DNA of 64,000 nt from Streptomyces sp. CNQ-509. GTDB taxonomy: Bacteria > Actinomycetota > Actinomycetes > Streptomycetales > Streptomycetaceae. Positions 15,509 through 25,669 of the stretch are shown one piece after another. The notes below the pieces were generated by a model, which was not told where the DNA came from, searched no databases, and worked only from the letters and a program-made list of their open reading frames with translations. A program made the position numbers and the translations under genes. The stretch spans positions 4,881,001 through 4,945,000 of the forward strand of contig NZ_CP011492.1 of the NCBI RefSeq assembly GCF_001011035.1, given 5' to 3'. The first letter of the stretch is position 1. Each line of letters begins with the position of its first letter.

Positions 15509-15979
15509 ATGCCTCGTAAGGGCCCCGCCCCGAAGCGACCGGTGCACATCGACCCGGTCTACAACTCTCCTCTGGTGACCTCCCTGATCAACAAGGTGCT
15601 GCTGCACGGCAAGCGCTCCACCGCCGAGCGCATCGTGTACGGCGCCATGGAGGGCCTGCGCGACAAGACCGGCAACGACCCGGTCATCACGCTGAAGCGC
15701 GCCCTGGAGAACGTCAAGCCGGCCATCGAGGTCAAGTCCCGCCGCGTCGGCGGCGCGACGTACCAGGTCCCGGTCGAGGTCAAGCCCGGCCGGTCCGCCA
15801 CGCTCGCGCTGCGCTGGATCGTGGGTTACTCCCGCGCCCGCCGTGAGAAGACGATGACCGAGCGCCTCATGAACGAGCTGCTGGACGCCAGCAACGGTCT
15901 CGGCGCCTCCGTCAAGCGCCGCGAGGACACGCACAAGATGGCCGACGCCAACAAGGCCTTCGCGCACTACCGCTGGTAG
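15509..15979 (+). CDS. rpsG: 30S ribosomal protein S7
   Basis: 156 residues, the standard length. Contains the 16S-binding N-terminal region (MPRKGPAPKRPVHIDPVYNS), the IEVKSRRVGGATYQVPVEV hairpin and the C-terminal KREDTHKMADANKAFAHYRW. S7 starts assembly of the 30S head and in E. coli represses the str operon. Its ribosome binding site lies in the last codons of rpsL, indicating coupling. Confidence 0.98.
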   Translation: MPRKGPAPKRPVHIDPVYNSPLVTSLINKVLLHGKRSTAERIVYGAMEGLRDKTGNDPVITLKRALENVKPAIEVKSRRVGGATYQVPVEVKPGRSATLALRWIVGYSRARREKTMTERLMNELLDASNGLGASVKRREDTHKMADANKAFAHYRW

Positions 15980-16018
15980 TCGAGAACCCCGTATTACGAG
16001 AGAGAAGACTGAGCCAAC

Positions 16019-18139
<2,121 letters not shown>

Positions 18140-18174
18140 AGCCGTAGGCTGTAGCAAACGGCATACGGGTCATA

Positions 18175-18204
18175 CCGCCGCAGATCCCCCGGGAGCTGCG
18201 GCGG
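18175..18204 (+). terminator. Hairpin between fusA and tuf
   Basis: CCGCCGCAG and CTGCGGCGG form a 9-bp stem around a 12-nt loop, 36 nt past fusA. With the 198-nt gap this suggests that tuf also has its own promoter, as reported for tuf1 of other Streptomyces. I could not pick a convincing promoter here; a CCCCTAGGGG palindrome lies at 18247-18256. Confidence 0.6.
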
Positions 18205-18337
18205 GTGCCCCGGCCGCCGACCACAGGCGGACTGGTCAAGGGCATCCCCCTAGGGGTCCTGACCGGTTCGGAACGACCACCTGAACCCCTCCGTAGAAGG
18301 CGGGGGGCGTACAGCACCAGTCCACAGGAGGACCCCA

Positions 18338-19531
18338 GTGGCGAAGGCGAAGTTCGAGCGGACTAAGCCGCACGTCAACATCGGCACCATCGGTCACATC
18401 GACCACGGCAAGACCACTCTTACCGCGGCGATCACCAAGGTGCTGCACGACGCTTACCCGGACCTGAACGAGGCTTCGGCCTTCGACCAGATCGACAAGG
18501 CTCCGGAAGAGAAGCAGCGCGGTATCACGATCTCCATCGCGCACGTCGAATACCAGACCGAGTCGCGGCACTACGCGCACGTCGACTGCCCCGGTCACGC
18601 GGACTACATCAAGAACATGATCACCGGTGCCGCCCAGATGGACGGCGCGATCCTCGTGGTCGCCGCCACCGACGGCCCGATGCCGCAGACCAAGGAGCAC
18701 GTGCTGCTCGCCCGCCAGGTCGGCGTGCCGTACATCGTCGTCGCGCTGAACAAGGCCGACATGGTGGACGACGAGGAGATCATGGAGCTCGTCGAGCTCG
18801 AGGTCCGTGAGCTTCTCTCCGAGTACGAGTTCCCGGGCGACGACGTCCCGGTCGTCAAGGTCTCCGCGCTGAAGGCGCTGGAGGGCGACGCCGAGTGGGG
18901 CAAGACCGTCCTCGACCTGATGAAGGCCGTCGACGAGTCCATCCCGGAGCCGGTCCGCGAGATCGACAAGCCGTTCCTGATGCCGATCGAGGACGTTTTC
19001 ACGATCACCGGTCGTGGCACCGTCGTCACCGGCCGCATCGAGCGCGGCATCCTCAAGGTGAACGAGGAAGTCGAGATCATCGGCATCAAGGAAGAGAAGA
19101 CCAAGACCACGGTCACGGGCATCGAGATGTTCCGCAAGCTGCTGGACGAGGGCCAGGCCGGTGAGAACGTCGGTCTCCTCCTCCGCGGCATCAAGCGCGA
19201 GGACGTCGAGCGCGGCCAGGTCATCATCAAGCCGGGCACCGTCACCCCGCACACCGAGTTCGAGGCGACGGCGTACATCCTGTCGAAGGACGAGGGCGGT
19301 CGGCACACCCCGTTCTTCAACAACTACCGCCCGCAGTTCTACTTCCGCACCACTGACGTGACCGGCGTCGTGCACCTCCCCGAGGGCACGGAGATGGTCA
19401 TGCCGGGCGACAACACCGACATGAAGGTGGAGCTGATCCAGCCCATCGCCATGGAGGAGGGCCTGAAGTTCGCCATCCGCGAGGGTGGCCGGACGGTGGG
19501 CGCCGGCCAGGTCACGAAGATCCTCAAGTGA
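18338..19531 (+). CDS. tuf: Elongation factor Tu (EF-Tu1 type)
   Basis: 397 residues from GTG 18338, with AGGAGGA upstream. P-loop GHIDHGKTT (K25), DCPGHADYIKNMITGAAQMDG, NKADM, then beta-barrel domains 2 and 3 with the GRTVGAGQVTKILK end. It delivers aminoacyl-tRNA to the ribosome. Position after fusA marks it as tuf1. TTCYRTTD-like residues around FRTTDVTGVVHLPEG are intact and no kirromycin-resistant signature was noted. It is closed by a strong terminator. Confidence 0.98.
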   Translation: MAKAKFERTKPHVNIGTIGHIDHGKTTLTAAITKVLHDAYPDLNEASAFDQIDKAPEEKQRGITISIAHVEYQTESRHYAHVDCPGHADYIKNMITGAAQMDGAILVVAATDGPMPQTKEHVLLARQVGVPYIVVALNKADMVDDEEIMELVELEVRELLSEYEFPGDDVPVVKVSALKALEGDAEWGKTVLDLMKAVDESIPEPVREIDKPFLMPIEDVFTITGRGTVVTGRIERGILKVNEEVEIIGIKEEKTKTTVTGIEMFRKLLDEGQAGENVGLLLRGIKREDVERGQVIIKPGTVTPHTEFEATAYILSKDEGGRHTPFFNNYRPQFYFRTTDVTGVVHLPEGTEMVMPGDNTDMKVELIQPIAMEEGLKFAIREGGRTVGAGQVTKILK

Positions 19532-19552
19532 CCTGACGGTACGACGTCCCGG

Positions 19553-19588
19553 GGCCCCGGTTCCGCCTTACGGCGGACCGGGGCCTTT
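19553..19588 (+). terminator. Rho-independent terminator after tuf
   Basis: GGCCCCGGTTCCGCC pairs with GGCGGACCGGGGCC (one bulge) around TTAC, followed by TTT. A strong classical terminator 21 nt after the stop. Confidence 0.9.
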
Positions 19589-19694
19589 GGCGTGGGCGGG
19601 GGGCTGCCTGTTCAGGCAAGTCGGCTTTGGGGGAGAGGTGAATGGAATTCCAATTGCCTGATGAGAGCGGTGCGAAATGCGTCAACGCGCGGAG

Positions 19695-19703
19695 TTATCC
19701 ACA
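19695..19703 (+). other. Perfect consensus DnaA box
   Basis: TTATCCACA matches the E. coli DnaA-box consensus exactly. It lies alone in the spacer between tuf and the accessory operon, 86 nt before the first gene of that operon. No second box in tandem was noticed, so this is not an origin; it could regulate or be chance. Confidence 0.5.
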
Positions 19704-19788
19704 GCCCCGAAAGCGGGGGTGGTGAACGCTGCGGGGACTCCTATAGCGTCGGCTTCCTAACGTATCGTCACCGTACCGGGAGTTGATC

Positions 19789-20442
19789 GTGTCCCCCCGC
19801 GCCTTTTCCGCCGCCGCCCTGGCGGCCACCGCCGCCCTGAGCCTGCTGCTGACCGCCTGCGGCAGCGACGGGGAGGACGGCGACACCAAGCCGGATGACA
19901 AGATCCAGGGCGCGGACAAGCCGAAGGAGTCCCCGTCGCCGACCGCGGAGGAGGCAGCGGACAGACCGGAGATCAAGCTGCCCGAGGACGTCCGGGTCGT
20001 TGCCGACTGGTCGGAGACCGGCAAACCAGCCGAGGACGCGATACTGCGAGACACGGAGCAGCGTATTGCCGCGATCGAGATGGCTCTCGCGGAGCAGGAT
20101 CCGACGCACGCGGCGTTCCGCTTCTACTCGGAGGGGGAGGCTGCCGCTGCGACAGAAGAGTACGTGAAGGCGTACGTGGATGAGGAGGCCCGCCTCACCG
20201 GAACGATCCGGTTGTACGAGCCGACTGTGACGATCAGGGACGACGGCACGGCCACACTGGTCTATTGCGAAGACCAGAGCAAAGCGTTCGACAAATATCT
20301 GAAGACCGGCGAAGTCAACAAGACTCCTGTCACGAAGAACAGCTACTTCAGTCACGGTGCCACGCTTCGGAAGGACGAGCAGGGCACGTGGGTCACGATG
20401 ACGGACGTAACAACACAGGGGGCTTCATCATGTCAGCCCTGA
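19789..20442 (+). CDS. Lipoprotein, first gene of a WXG-type accessory operon
   Basis: 217 residues. Signal peptide SPRAFSAAALAATAALSLLL ends at LTAC, a good lipobox, followed by a charged, Pro-rich linker to about residue 65. The remaining about 150 residues read like a compact NTF2/SnoaL-type alpha+beta domain (ATEEYVKAYVDEEARLTGTIRLYEPTV then strands and FDKYLKTGEV); that fold call is tentative. GTG 19789 has GGGAG 6 nt upstream; TTG 19783 is possible. Its end overlaps the next gene by 13 nt, so the two are co-translated. Likely on the outer face of the membrane. Confidence 0.75.
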   Translation: MSPRAFSAAALAATAALSLLLTACGSDGEDGDTKPDDKIQGADKPKESPSPTAEEAADRPEIKLPEDVRVVADWSETGKPAEDAILRDTEQRIAAIEMALAEQDPTHAAFRFYSEGEAAAATEEYVKAYVDEEARLTGTIRLYEPTVTIRDDGTATLVYCEDQSKAFDKYLKTGEVNKTPVTKNSYFSHGATLRKDEQGTWVTMTDVTTQGASSCQP

Positions 20443-21518
20443 AATTCGCGCGCGCGGCGTTAGCCGGGGCGTTACTTGTCGCCGCTGTCACGAGCAGCAG
20501 CTTCGTGGCGCATGCGGAAGGGGAGATCGGCAACGGCACCGGCAATGTCGAAGAGCCACCCAGCGGCCCGGGTGGCGGTGCCGAAGGGCAGAATCTGTAC
20601 GCCGAGGCCGGTGGGGTGGTGTTCGATGAGTCTGAGAACGGGGGCGGGGGTGGCTCCGGGGGGTCCGGGGGAGGCGGGGCGTTGGAGCCCGTGGGGGACT
20701 GGGCGCCGCCGCCCTGTTGGTACGCGCCGCTCTACACACCCAGGCAACTGAAGAAAGAGATGGAGCACACCTGGTCCCTGGAGTCCACCGGCTACCAGTG
20801 GGACGCCGAGCAGCGCGCGAAGTACTCCCAGGGCGGGGACAAGCCCGGCACCTACGAGGACTTCAACATGGCCAAGTCCGGCGACGGCTACTGGTGGGAC
20901 GGCTACGTGCCGGACGGCGGTGCTGGTGTCCCCCGTGCGCTGGACTGTGACGACGGGCCGTTCTGGGTGGACGAGGGCGATCCGCCGCCGGCGGAGTATC
21001 AGGACGCCGTGACGCCGCAGATCCTCTCCGAGATCGCGTACAACCGCATCCGCGTGCCGGACACGGAGATCAACCTCAAGCCCGACGCCGAGAACGCTCA
21101 GAAGGTGAATCTCCCCACCTGGGCCTGGCTGGACGCCGCCACCTTCGAACCCGTCTCGGTCACCGCGGAGGTCCCGGTGCTCGGGATATGGGCCAGAACC
21201 ACGGCCACCCCGGTGTCCCTCACCCTCGACCCCGGCACCGCCGACGCCGAGCTGCACCCCTCCTCGGGCACCTGCCCCATCAACGACGACGGCTCCATCG
21301 GCACCCCGTACACCGCGGGATCCGCGGAGGAGACCCCGCCCTGCGGGCTGACGTACCTGCGTGCCACGCCGGACGGTGAGACCTACACGTTCCGCGCGAC
21401 GATCAACTGGTCCATCGAATGGGAGGGTTCCGGCGACACGGGCGGTGATCTGCCCGACGGCTCCTTCGGCGCGACCACCGAGCTGGAGGTCGACGAGATC
21501 CAGTCCGTCGTCCGATGA
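20430..21518 (+). CDS. Secreted hypothetical protein with two TTA codons in its signal peptide
   Basis: 362 residues. Sec signal peptide MSALKFARAALAGALLVAAV with likely cleavage after AHA. Then a Gly/Ser-rich linker (about residues 45-85) and a domain with paired tryptophans and cysteines (APPPCWYAPLYTP, YWWDGYVP, DCDDGPFWVD). Leu-11 and Leu-15 are encoded by TTA (20460-20462, 20472-20474), the codon read by the bldA tRNA in Streptomyces, so translation may be developmentally limited. No recognised enzyme motif. Proteins with this PPPCWY pattern occur next to small WXG-size genes in streptomycetes, from memory. Confidence 0.75.
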   Translation: MSALKFARAALAGALLVAAVTSSSFVAHAEGEIGNGTGNVEEPPSGPGGGAEGQNLYAEAGGVVFDESENGGGGGSGGSGGGGALEPVGDWAPPPCWYAPLYTPRQLKKEMEHTWSLESTGYQWDAEQRAKYSQGGDKPGTYEDFNMAKSGDGYWWDGYVPDGGAGVPRALDCDDGPFWVDEGDPPPAEYQDAVTPQILSEIAYNRIRVPDTEINLKPDAENAQKVNLPTWAWLDAATFEPVSVTAEVPVLGIWARTTATPVSLTLDPGTADAELHPSSGTCPINDDGSIGTPYTAGSAEETPPCGLTYLRATPDGETYTFRATINWSIEWEGSGDTGGDLPDGSFGATTELEVDEIQSVVR

Positions 21519-21537
21519 CGCGGGTCAGGAGGGGCAC

Positions 21538-21852
21538 GTGAGCGATCTGTACGTGGACATGGAGACCCTCGACCGGGTCCGGCACAACATCGAGTGCATA
21601 TCGGAGCTGATGAAGCGGCCGGGGCGGGAGATGGAGGACGTCGACGGCTGGTCGATGGGTGTGGATGCGCTGGCTCGTCGAATGGACGACTTCGGCAACG
21701 AGTGGTCGTACGGCATCGGGCAGATCGAGAAGTTCTCGGACGCCGCGTCGGAAGCTCTGCTGAAGGTCAAGCAGGAGTTCCAGCGGGTGGACGGTGAGCT
21801 TGCCGATGCGCTCCCGCGAACGCGCTCCCAGGCCGGCGGGGGACGCAAGTGA
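21538..21852 (+). CDS. Small helical WXG100-size protein
   Basis: 104 residues, predicted to be almost wholly alpha-helical (VDMETLDRVRHNIECISELM; WSMGVDALARRMDDF; WSYGIGQIEKFSDAASEALL; VKQEFQRVDGELADAL). Length and helix-turn-helix layout match WXG100/ESX-type proteins, though a canonical central WxG is replaced by WSMG and WSYG. AGGAGGGG lies 6 nt before GTG 21538. The stop overlaps the start of the next gene (GTGA), typical of paired WXG genes whose products form heterodimers. A type VII-like export partner is inferred, not shown. Confidence 0.7.
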   Translation: MSDLYVDMETLDRVRHNIECISELMKRPGREMEDVDGWSMGVDALARRMDDFGNEWSYGIGQIEKFSDAASEALLKVKQEFQRVDGELADALPRTRSQAGGGRK

Positions 21853-23081
21853 GCGAGTCACGGCCGGCCGACTTCTCCTCCCTTGGGTTCATGCCGTGTC
21901 CGGGTGACGTGGAAGGCGCTGAGGACGTCGCGAAAGTGGTGCGGCGGACGGCGCGGGCGCTTTCGGAGATCTGCCACGTGTTGCACGGGACCGGCCCCGG
22001 CGACTGGAAAGGCAAGGCGGCGGAGGCTTTCCGGGAGAAATTCGATGACGACTTCCGGCCCAAGATGGACGAGGCTCGTGACTCCTTCGGCATGGCCGCC
22101 ACGGCCCTGGAGGGCTGGGCCGAGTACATGCGCGTCGAGCAGGCTACGGCACGCCAGTTGGAGCGGGAGGCCGAGGACGCCGAGCGCGAACTGAGCAAGG
22201 CGCTACGCAGGCTGGACGCGGCCACCGATGACGAGCCCCCTGCCGAGGGCTCCCCGGACCGATACCGGAAAGCCAGCATGGCAGGGGCCAAGCCCGATCG
22301 GGCCGGAGAGGAGGGGCAGCGCCGAGAGGCGCAGGGCGCGGTCGACAACGCGTCCCTGCGGCTGGAAGACGTGCGGCGCCGCGCCCGCTCCCTCGCGGAC
22401 GACTACCGGGCCGAGGGCCAGATGGTCGCGAACCGCCTCCGCGGCGCGATGGAGATCGCCCCTGACGAGCCGGGGCTGTTCGACAAGATCGCCGACACGA
22501 TCAGCGATCTGTCCGGCTCATTCGGCGAGTACCTGGAGACGGTGACAGAGGGCATCGCGAGGCTCGTCGACGACGTCGTCCAATGGGTGGAGGACCACGC
22601 CGCCAACATCGCTGCGATCGGAGATGTGTTCGCGGCCGTCAGTGCTGTTCTCGGGGCTGTCTCCATGGCGTTCTACTTCGCGGCATGGGCGACTCGGGTT
22701 CCCCACCTCGCAGTGGTCGGTGGTGCCATTGGACAAGCTGCGGCCGGCACGGCGACGATCGCTTTCGCTGCGCACAGCGTGGCGCGGATGGCCGGCGCTG
22801 ACGTTTCGGACCGCACGCTTGCGCAGGATGCCGTAGGAGCTGTCCCGTTTGGGGCGAACGTGAGATTCATTGGGAATACCGGGCGCGCTATCGCGAGGAG
22901 TTCGCATGCCTCCGGTGCGTCCAATCTGGGATTGGTCGACTCCTGGATCGGGCTGCACGCGAACCCGCAGGTATTCGAGAACTTCGTGCCGAAAGGCAAC
23001 CGACAGAAGGCAGAGATGTTCCTGCCAGGGGGAGCCGGCACGATGCTTGTCGCCTTCGAGAATGCATGGAAGTCAGCCTGA
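21849..23081 (+). CDS. WxG-motif protein with hydrophobic segments, putative type VII-type substrate
   Basis: 410 residues. The N-terminal helical domain has a real WxG turn (GDWKGKAAEAFREKF, residues about 53-67), then a long coiled coil rich in Glu/Arg (about 95-195). Residues about 255-315 hold hydrophobic Gly/Ala segments (FAAVSAVLGAVSMAFYFAAW; AAAGTATIAFAAHSVARMAG). The C-terminal 80 residues (SNLGLVDSWIGLHANPQVFE...) show no toxin motif I know. The layout is that of large WXG/LXG-like exported proteins. GC falls noticeably in the 3' third. Could be a toxin-like effector or a structural export component. Confidence 0.7.
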   Translation: MSESRPADFSSLGFMPCPGDVEGAEDVAKVVRRTARALSEICHVLHGTGPGDWKGKAAEAFREKFDDDFRPKMDEARDSFGMAATALEGWAEYMRVEQATARQLEREAEDAERELSKALRRLDAATDDEPPAEGSPDRYRKASMAGAKPDRAGEEGQRREAQGAVDNASLRLEDVRRRARSLADDYRAEGQMVANRLRGAMEIAPDEPGLFDKIADTISDLSGSFGEYLETVTEGIARLVDDVVQWVEDHAANIAAIGDVFAAVSAVLGAVSMAFYFAAWATRVPHLAVVGGAIGQAAAGTATIAFAAHSVARMAGADVSDRTLAQDAVGAVPFGANVRFIGNTGRAIARSSHASGASNLGLVDSWIGLHANPQVFENFVPKGNRQKAEMFLPGGAGTMLVAFENAWKSA

Positions 23082-23107
23082 GGGTCACGAAAGGGGATCA
23101 CGGGGCC

Positions 23108-23707
23108 GTGGATGACAGGGAGATCATCAGCTACTTCGACGGTCGCGCGACCTTCGACATTACGATCTCTAACGGTCGGGCCTGGGATGTGCCGAAGATT
23201 ATCGATATGGCCTACGAGTTCGGCTATACATTCAGGTTCGTCTACTACGGCCCGGGAATCCAGCGGCTTGTGTTCGAGCGCGACGACGGAGAGCATGGCC
23301 GTTCCAGGGCCTGGTGGTCCGTCGCCCACTACCGTCAGTATGGGGTTTGGGGGCGCCCGCAACCGCGGGTCTCACTCCCTGTACACATGGGCCCCCGTAT
23401 CGACCCGTTGGAAGCGGCCAAGGCGCGTTACGCCCTGGGCATGCTTCGGAACAAGGCATGGGGTCTGCGCGTGTCAGCAATTCTTGCTGCGCTGATCGCG
23501 ATCGCTGTCTGGAGTTTTCACGACAGGGTAGAAGTTATCATCCCGATCTTGCTCGTCGGGGTCCCCTTCGTTCTCGTCGGAGCTCTCACGCCATGGTTGC
23601 CTAGTAAGCGTCTCAGGCGGCATCAGCAGACTGTGGAGACATTCGAACTGCAACAGGCGGTTGAGCGGGGATTCATCCCGCCCCCGTCGCCTCATAACGA
23701 AGATTGA
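23108..23707 (+). CDS. Hypothetical membrane protein of the WXG-type operon
   Basis: 199 residues from GTG 23108 (VDDREIISYFDG), chosen because AAAGGGG lies about 11 nt upstream. An in-frame ATG at 23066 would overlap the previous gene and has no visible binding site. The first 110 residues look soluble and Trp/Tyr-rich (YFDGRATFDITIS; RAWWSVAHYRQYGVWG). Then come two transmembrane helices about residues 130-150 and 155-175, ending in a charged tail. Codon use is unusual: 23161-23220 is 31 of 60 G+C. Possible immunity or accessory protein for the preceding gene, by position only. Confidence 0.65.
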   Translation: MDDREIISYFDGRATFDITISNGRAWDVPKIIDMAYEFGYTFRFVYYGPGIQRLVFERDDGEHGRSRAWWSVAHYRQYGVWGRPQPRVSLPVHMGPRIDPLEAAKARYALGMLRNKAWGLRVSAILAALIAIAVWSFHDRVEVIIPILLVGVPFVLVGALTPWLPSKRLRRHQQTVETFELQQAVERGFIPPPSPHNED

Positions 23708-23718
23708 GGGCGAATCCC

Positions 23719-24336
23719 ATGGCATTGGTGACCTTCGAGGTTCCTGCGGGCTACAGTCAGATGCCTGTCGGGCTGACTCTGGCCCAGACCGGTGAGTTTG
23801 TGGCCGGCCCTGCGGCTGTGACGGAAATCGCGGGCGACGAAGCGGAGAACCAAACGGTTCAGCTGCAGCAGTGGTCTACTGCGTTGCAAGCGCTCGGTGC
23901 CATGTACGCGGGGGCGTACTGGCCGGGGGAGGGGGACCTGTCGCGGTTCGGCGTTCTGCTCGTGGCTGCTCAGCCTCTCACCTACGGTGACGCTCACCTC
24001 GCCTCGCGAGGACTCCCGCATGCTCTGCGCGGCCCCGAGGACGATGCGATAGCCGCCAAGCCGTTCGATTTACCGTGTGGACCGGCGTCCGTCTTCGCAC
24101 GGCAGATCGGCCTGCCGGCGGAGGGGGAGCGGTCCGCCGCTGAGGGCGGTGCTGTGGTGCCGGTCGGTGAACTCCAAGCGTTCGTACCGGTGCCCCGGGA
24201 GTTGTCGGCCGGCCGTGAGGAGATGGTTGTGGTCGCTGTCCAGACGCCGGATCTGGACCACTGGGACATGTACGCGCAGCACCTCGTGCTCCTGTTGAAG
24301 AGCATTCAGTTCGACGAGGAGCCCAGGAGCGACTGA
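23719..24336 (+). CDS. Hypothetical acidic protein, last gene of the WXG-type operon
   Basis: 205 residues from ATG 23719, with TGAGGG 8 nt upstream (the previous stop lies within it). Begins MALVTFEVPAGYSQMPVGLT and has no signal peptide or membrane helix. The middle (STALQALGAMYAGAYWPGEG) and end (TPDLDHWDMYAQHLVLLLKS) suggest a mixed alpha/beta fold with a C-terminal helix. A TTA codon occurs at 24070-24072. I do not recognise the family. Position suggests a cytosolic chaperone or immunity-type partner for the exported proteins upstream. Confidence 0.65.
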   Translation: MALVTFEVPAGYSQMPVGLTLAQTGEFVAGPAAVTEIAGDEAENQTVQLQQWSTALQALGAMYAGAYWPGEGDLSRFGVLLVAAQPLTYGDAHLASRGLPHALRGPEDDAIAAKPFDLPCGPASVFARQIGLPAEGERSAAEGGAVVPVGELQAFVPVPRELSAGREEMVVVAVQTPDLDHWDMYAQHLVLLLKSIQFDEEPRSD

Positions 24337-24571
24337 GGGGAGCGACTGAGGGACGTGGGCACCCCAGCTCCGCGGGAGAGCGCGGAAAAGCGTTTGAGCG
24401 GGGTGGTGTTGGGGGCTAGCGTTGGGGGTGGACCGTGGAGTCGGCTTGTGGAGGTGAGACCCGTGAACGCAGTTTTCCGTGGGTGCTCCCTCGATCCGTC
24501 ACGGTCCGGCGGCTGACGTTCGGTGTCGCCAGGAGCGCCTGAGATCGAGGCACTCCTGGAGGGAGACGCCG

Positions 24572-25366
24572 ATGGATGCGAAGCCTTTCCTCTCCGGCCT
24601 GAGCGACGACGCGGTGACGATCACCCGTGTCGCGGACAGGCACTGGCAGGCACTGGATGACGACCTGGTCGTCGGCAGCGGGTACGCGGAGTACCGGGCC
24701 GACGGCCGTTTGTTCGTCGGTATCGACGCCTGGCACCCGGACACCTTCGACCGCATCGCCCGGGCGATGCTGCCGGAACTGCCCGCGCCGCTGTACACGG
24801 TGGTCGACGAAGCCGACGCCGGGATGACGGACGCCTGGCGGCGGGCCGGGTTCACGGTCGGGCGCCGCGAGTGGGAGTACGTCATGGCGACCGACCCGCG
24901 GGACACCGGGCTCGACGGAGCGCTGCCGCCCGCCGGCGTGACGGTCGTTCCCGCCGGTGAGGCGGACGAGGGTCTGCTGCGGGCGGTGGACCGTACGATC
25001 CGGGACGAGGTCGAGGCGGCCGCCGGGTGGTGGCAGTCGATGCCCGCGGAGGTGATCATCCGCCCCGCGGGCGACACCGTCGTCGACCCGGCGAAGTACG
25101 CGGTGGCCGCCGCCCCGGACCGCTACCTCGGCCTGATCCGCGTGGTGACCGTGAACCGGTCCCGCGTCGGGCTCGTCGCGGTCCGGGCCGGCGAGCAGCG
25201 CCGCGGCATCGCGCGGGCGCTGCTCGCGCACGCGCTGGGGACGTTGCACCGCTCCGGGACCACTGCGGCCTGGACCGAGGTCCACGAGTCCAACCGGGCG
25301 GCCACGGCGCTGTTCGAGGGCATCGGGGCCCGGCCCGTGAGCAGCAACCTGGAGCTGGTCCGATGA
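24572..25366 (+). CDS. GNAT-family N-acetyltransferase coupled to an IF-1 gene
   Basis: 264 residues. The C-terminal half carries the acetyl-CoA binding motif (LIRVVTVNRSRVGLVAV, then RAGEQRRGIARALL, residues about 205-230) and the closing strand-helix NRAATALFEGIGARPV. The N-terminal half also resembles a degenerate GNAT-like lobe, so this may be a tandem GNAT. Substrate unknown. GGAGGGA precedes ATG 24572. The stop overlaps the ATG of the next gene (ATGA at 25363-25366), so it is translationally coupled to a second IF-1, which suggests a link to translation or stress. Confidence 0.85.
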   Translation: MDAKPFLSGLSDDAVTITRVADRHWQALDDDLVVGSGYAEYRADGRLFVGIDAWHPDTFDRIARAMLPELPAPLYTVVDEADAGMTDAWRRAGFTVGRREWEYVMATDPRDTGLDGALPPAGVTVVPAGEADEGLLRAVDRTIRDEVEAAAGWWQSMPAEVIIRPAGDTVVDPAKYAVAAAPDRYLGLIRVVTVNRSRVGLVAVRAGEQRRGIARALLAHALGTLHRSGTTAAWTEVHESNRAATALFEGIGARPVSSNLELVR

Positions 25367-25587
25367 CGAAGGACAAGAACGTCATCGAGGCCGAGGGCCG
25401 GGTCGTCGAGTGCCTGCGCAGCGCCATGTTCACCGTGGAGCTGGAGAACGGCCACCGGGTGCTCGCGCACATCAGCGGGAAGATGCGCAAGCACTACATC
25501 AGGATCAACCTGGAGGACCGGGTGCTGGTGGAGCTGCCGCCGTACGACCTGGCGCGCGGCCGGATCGTGTTCCGGTACCGCAACTAG
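25363..25587 (+). CDS. infA: Translation initiation factor IF-1, second copy
   Basis: 74 residues, a single OB fold. Core motifs VELENGHRVLAHISGKMR and HYIRINLEDRVLVELPPYDLARGRIVFRY are intact. Over 66 aligned residues it shares 49 with the infA at 46963, so it is a diverged paralogue and not a recent duplicate. It differs at several surface positions (for example K for M after KMR, NLED for LPDD). The start ATG sits inside the stop of the GNAT gene. Some streptomycetes carry an extra infA, from memory; its special role is unknown. Confidence 0.92.
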   Translation: MTKDKNVIEAEGRVVECLRSAMFTVELENGHRVLAHISGKMRKHYIRINLEDRVLVELPPYDLARGRIVFRYRN

Positions 25588-25669
25588 CGCGGTCACAGGG
25601 CCCCGGCCGCGGCGCTGCCGCCGCCGGGGCCCGCTACGGTGCGGGGGAGAGGCACGGAAGGGGCACGGG

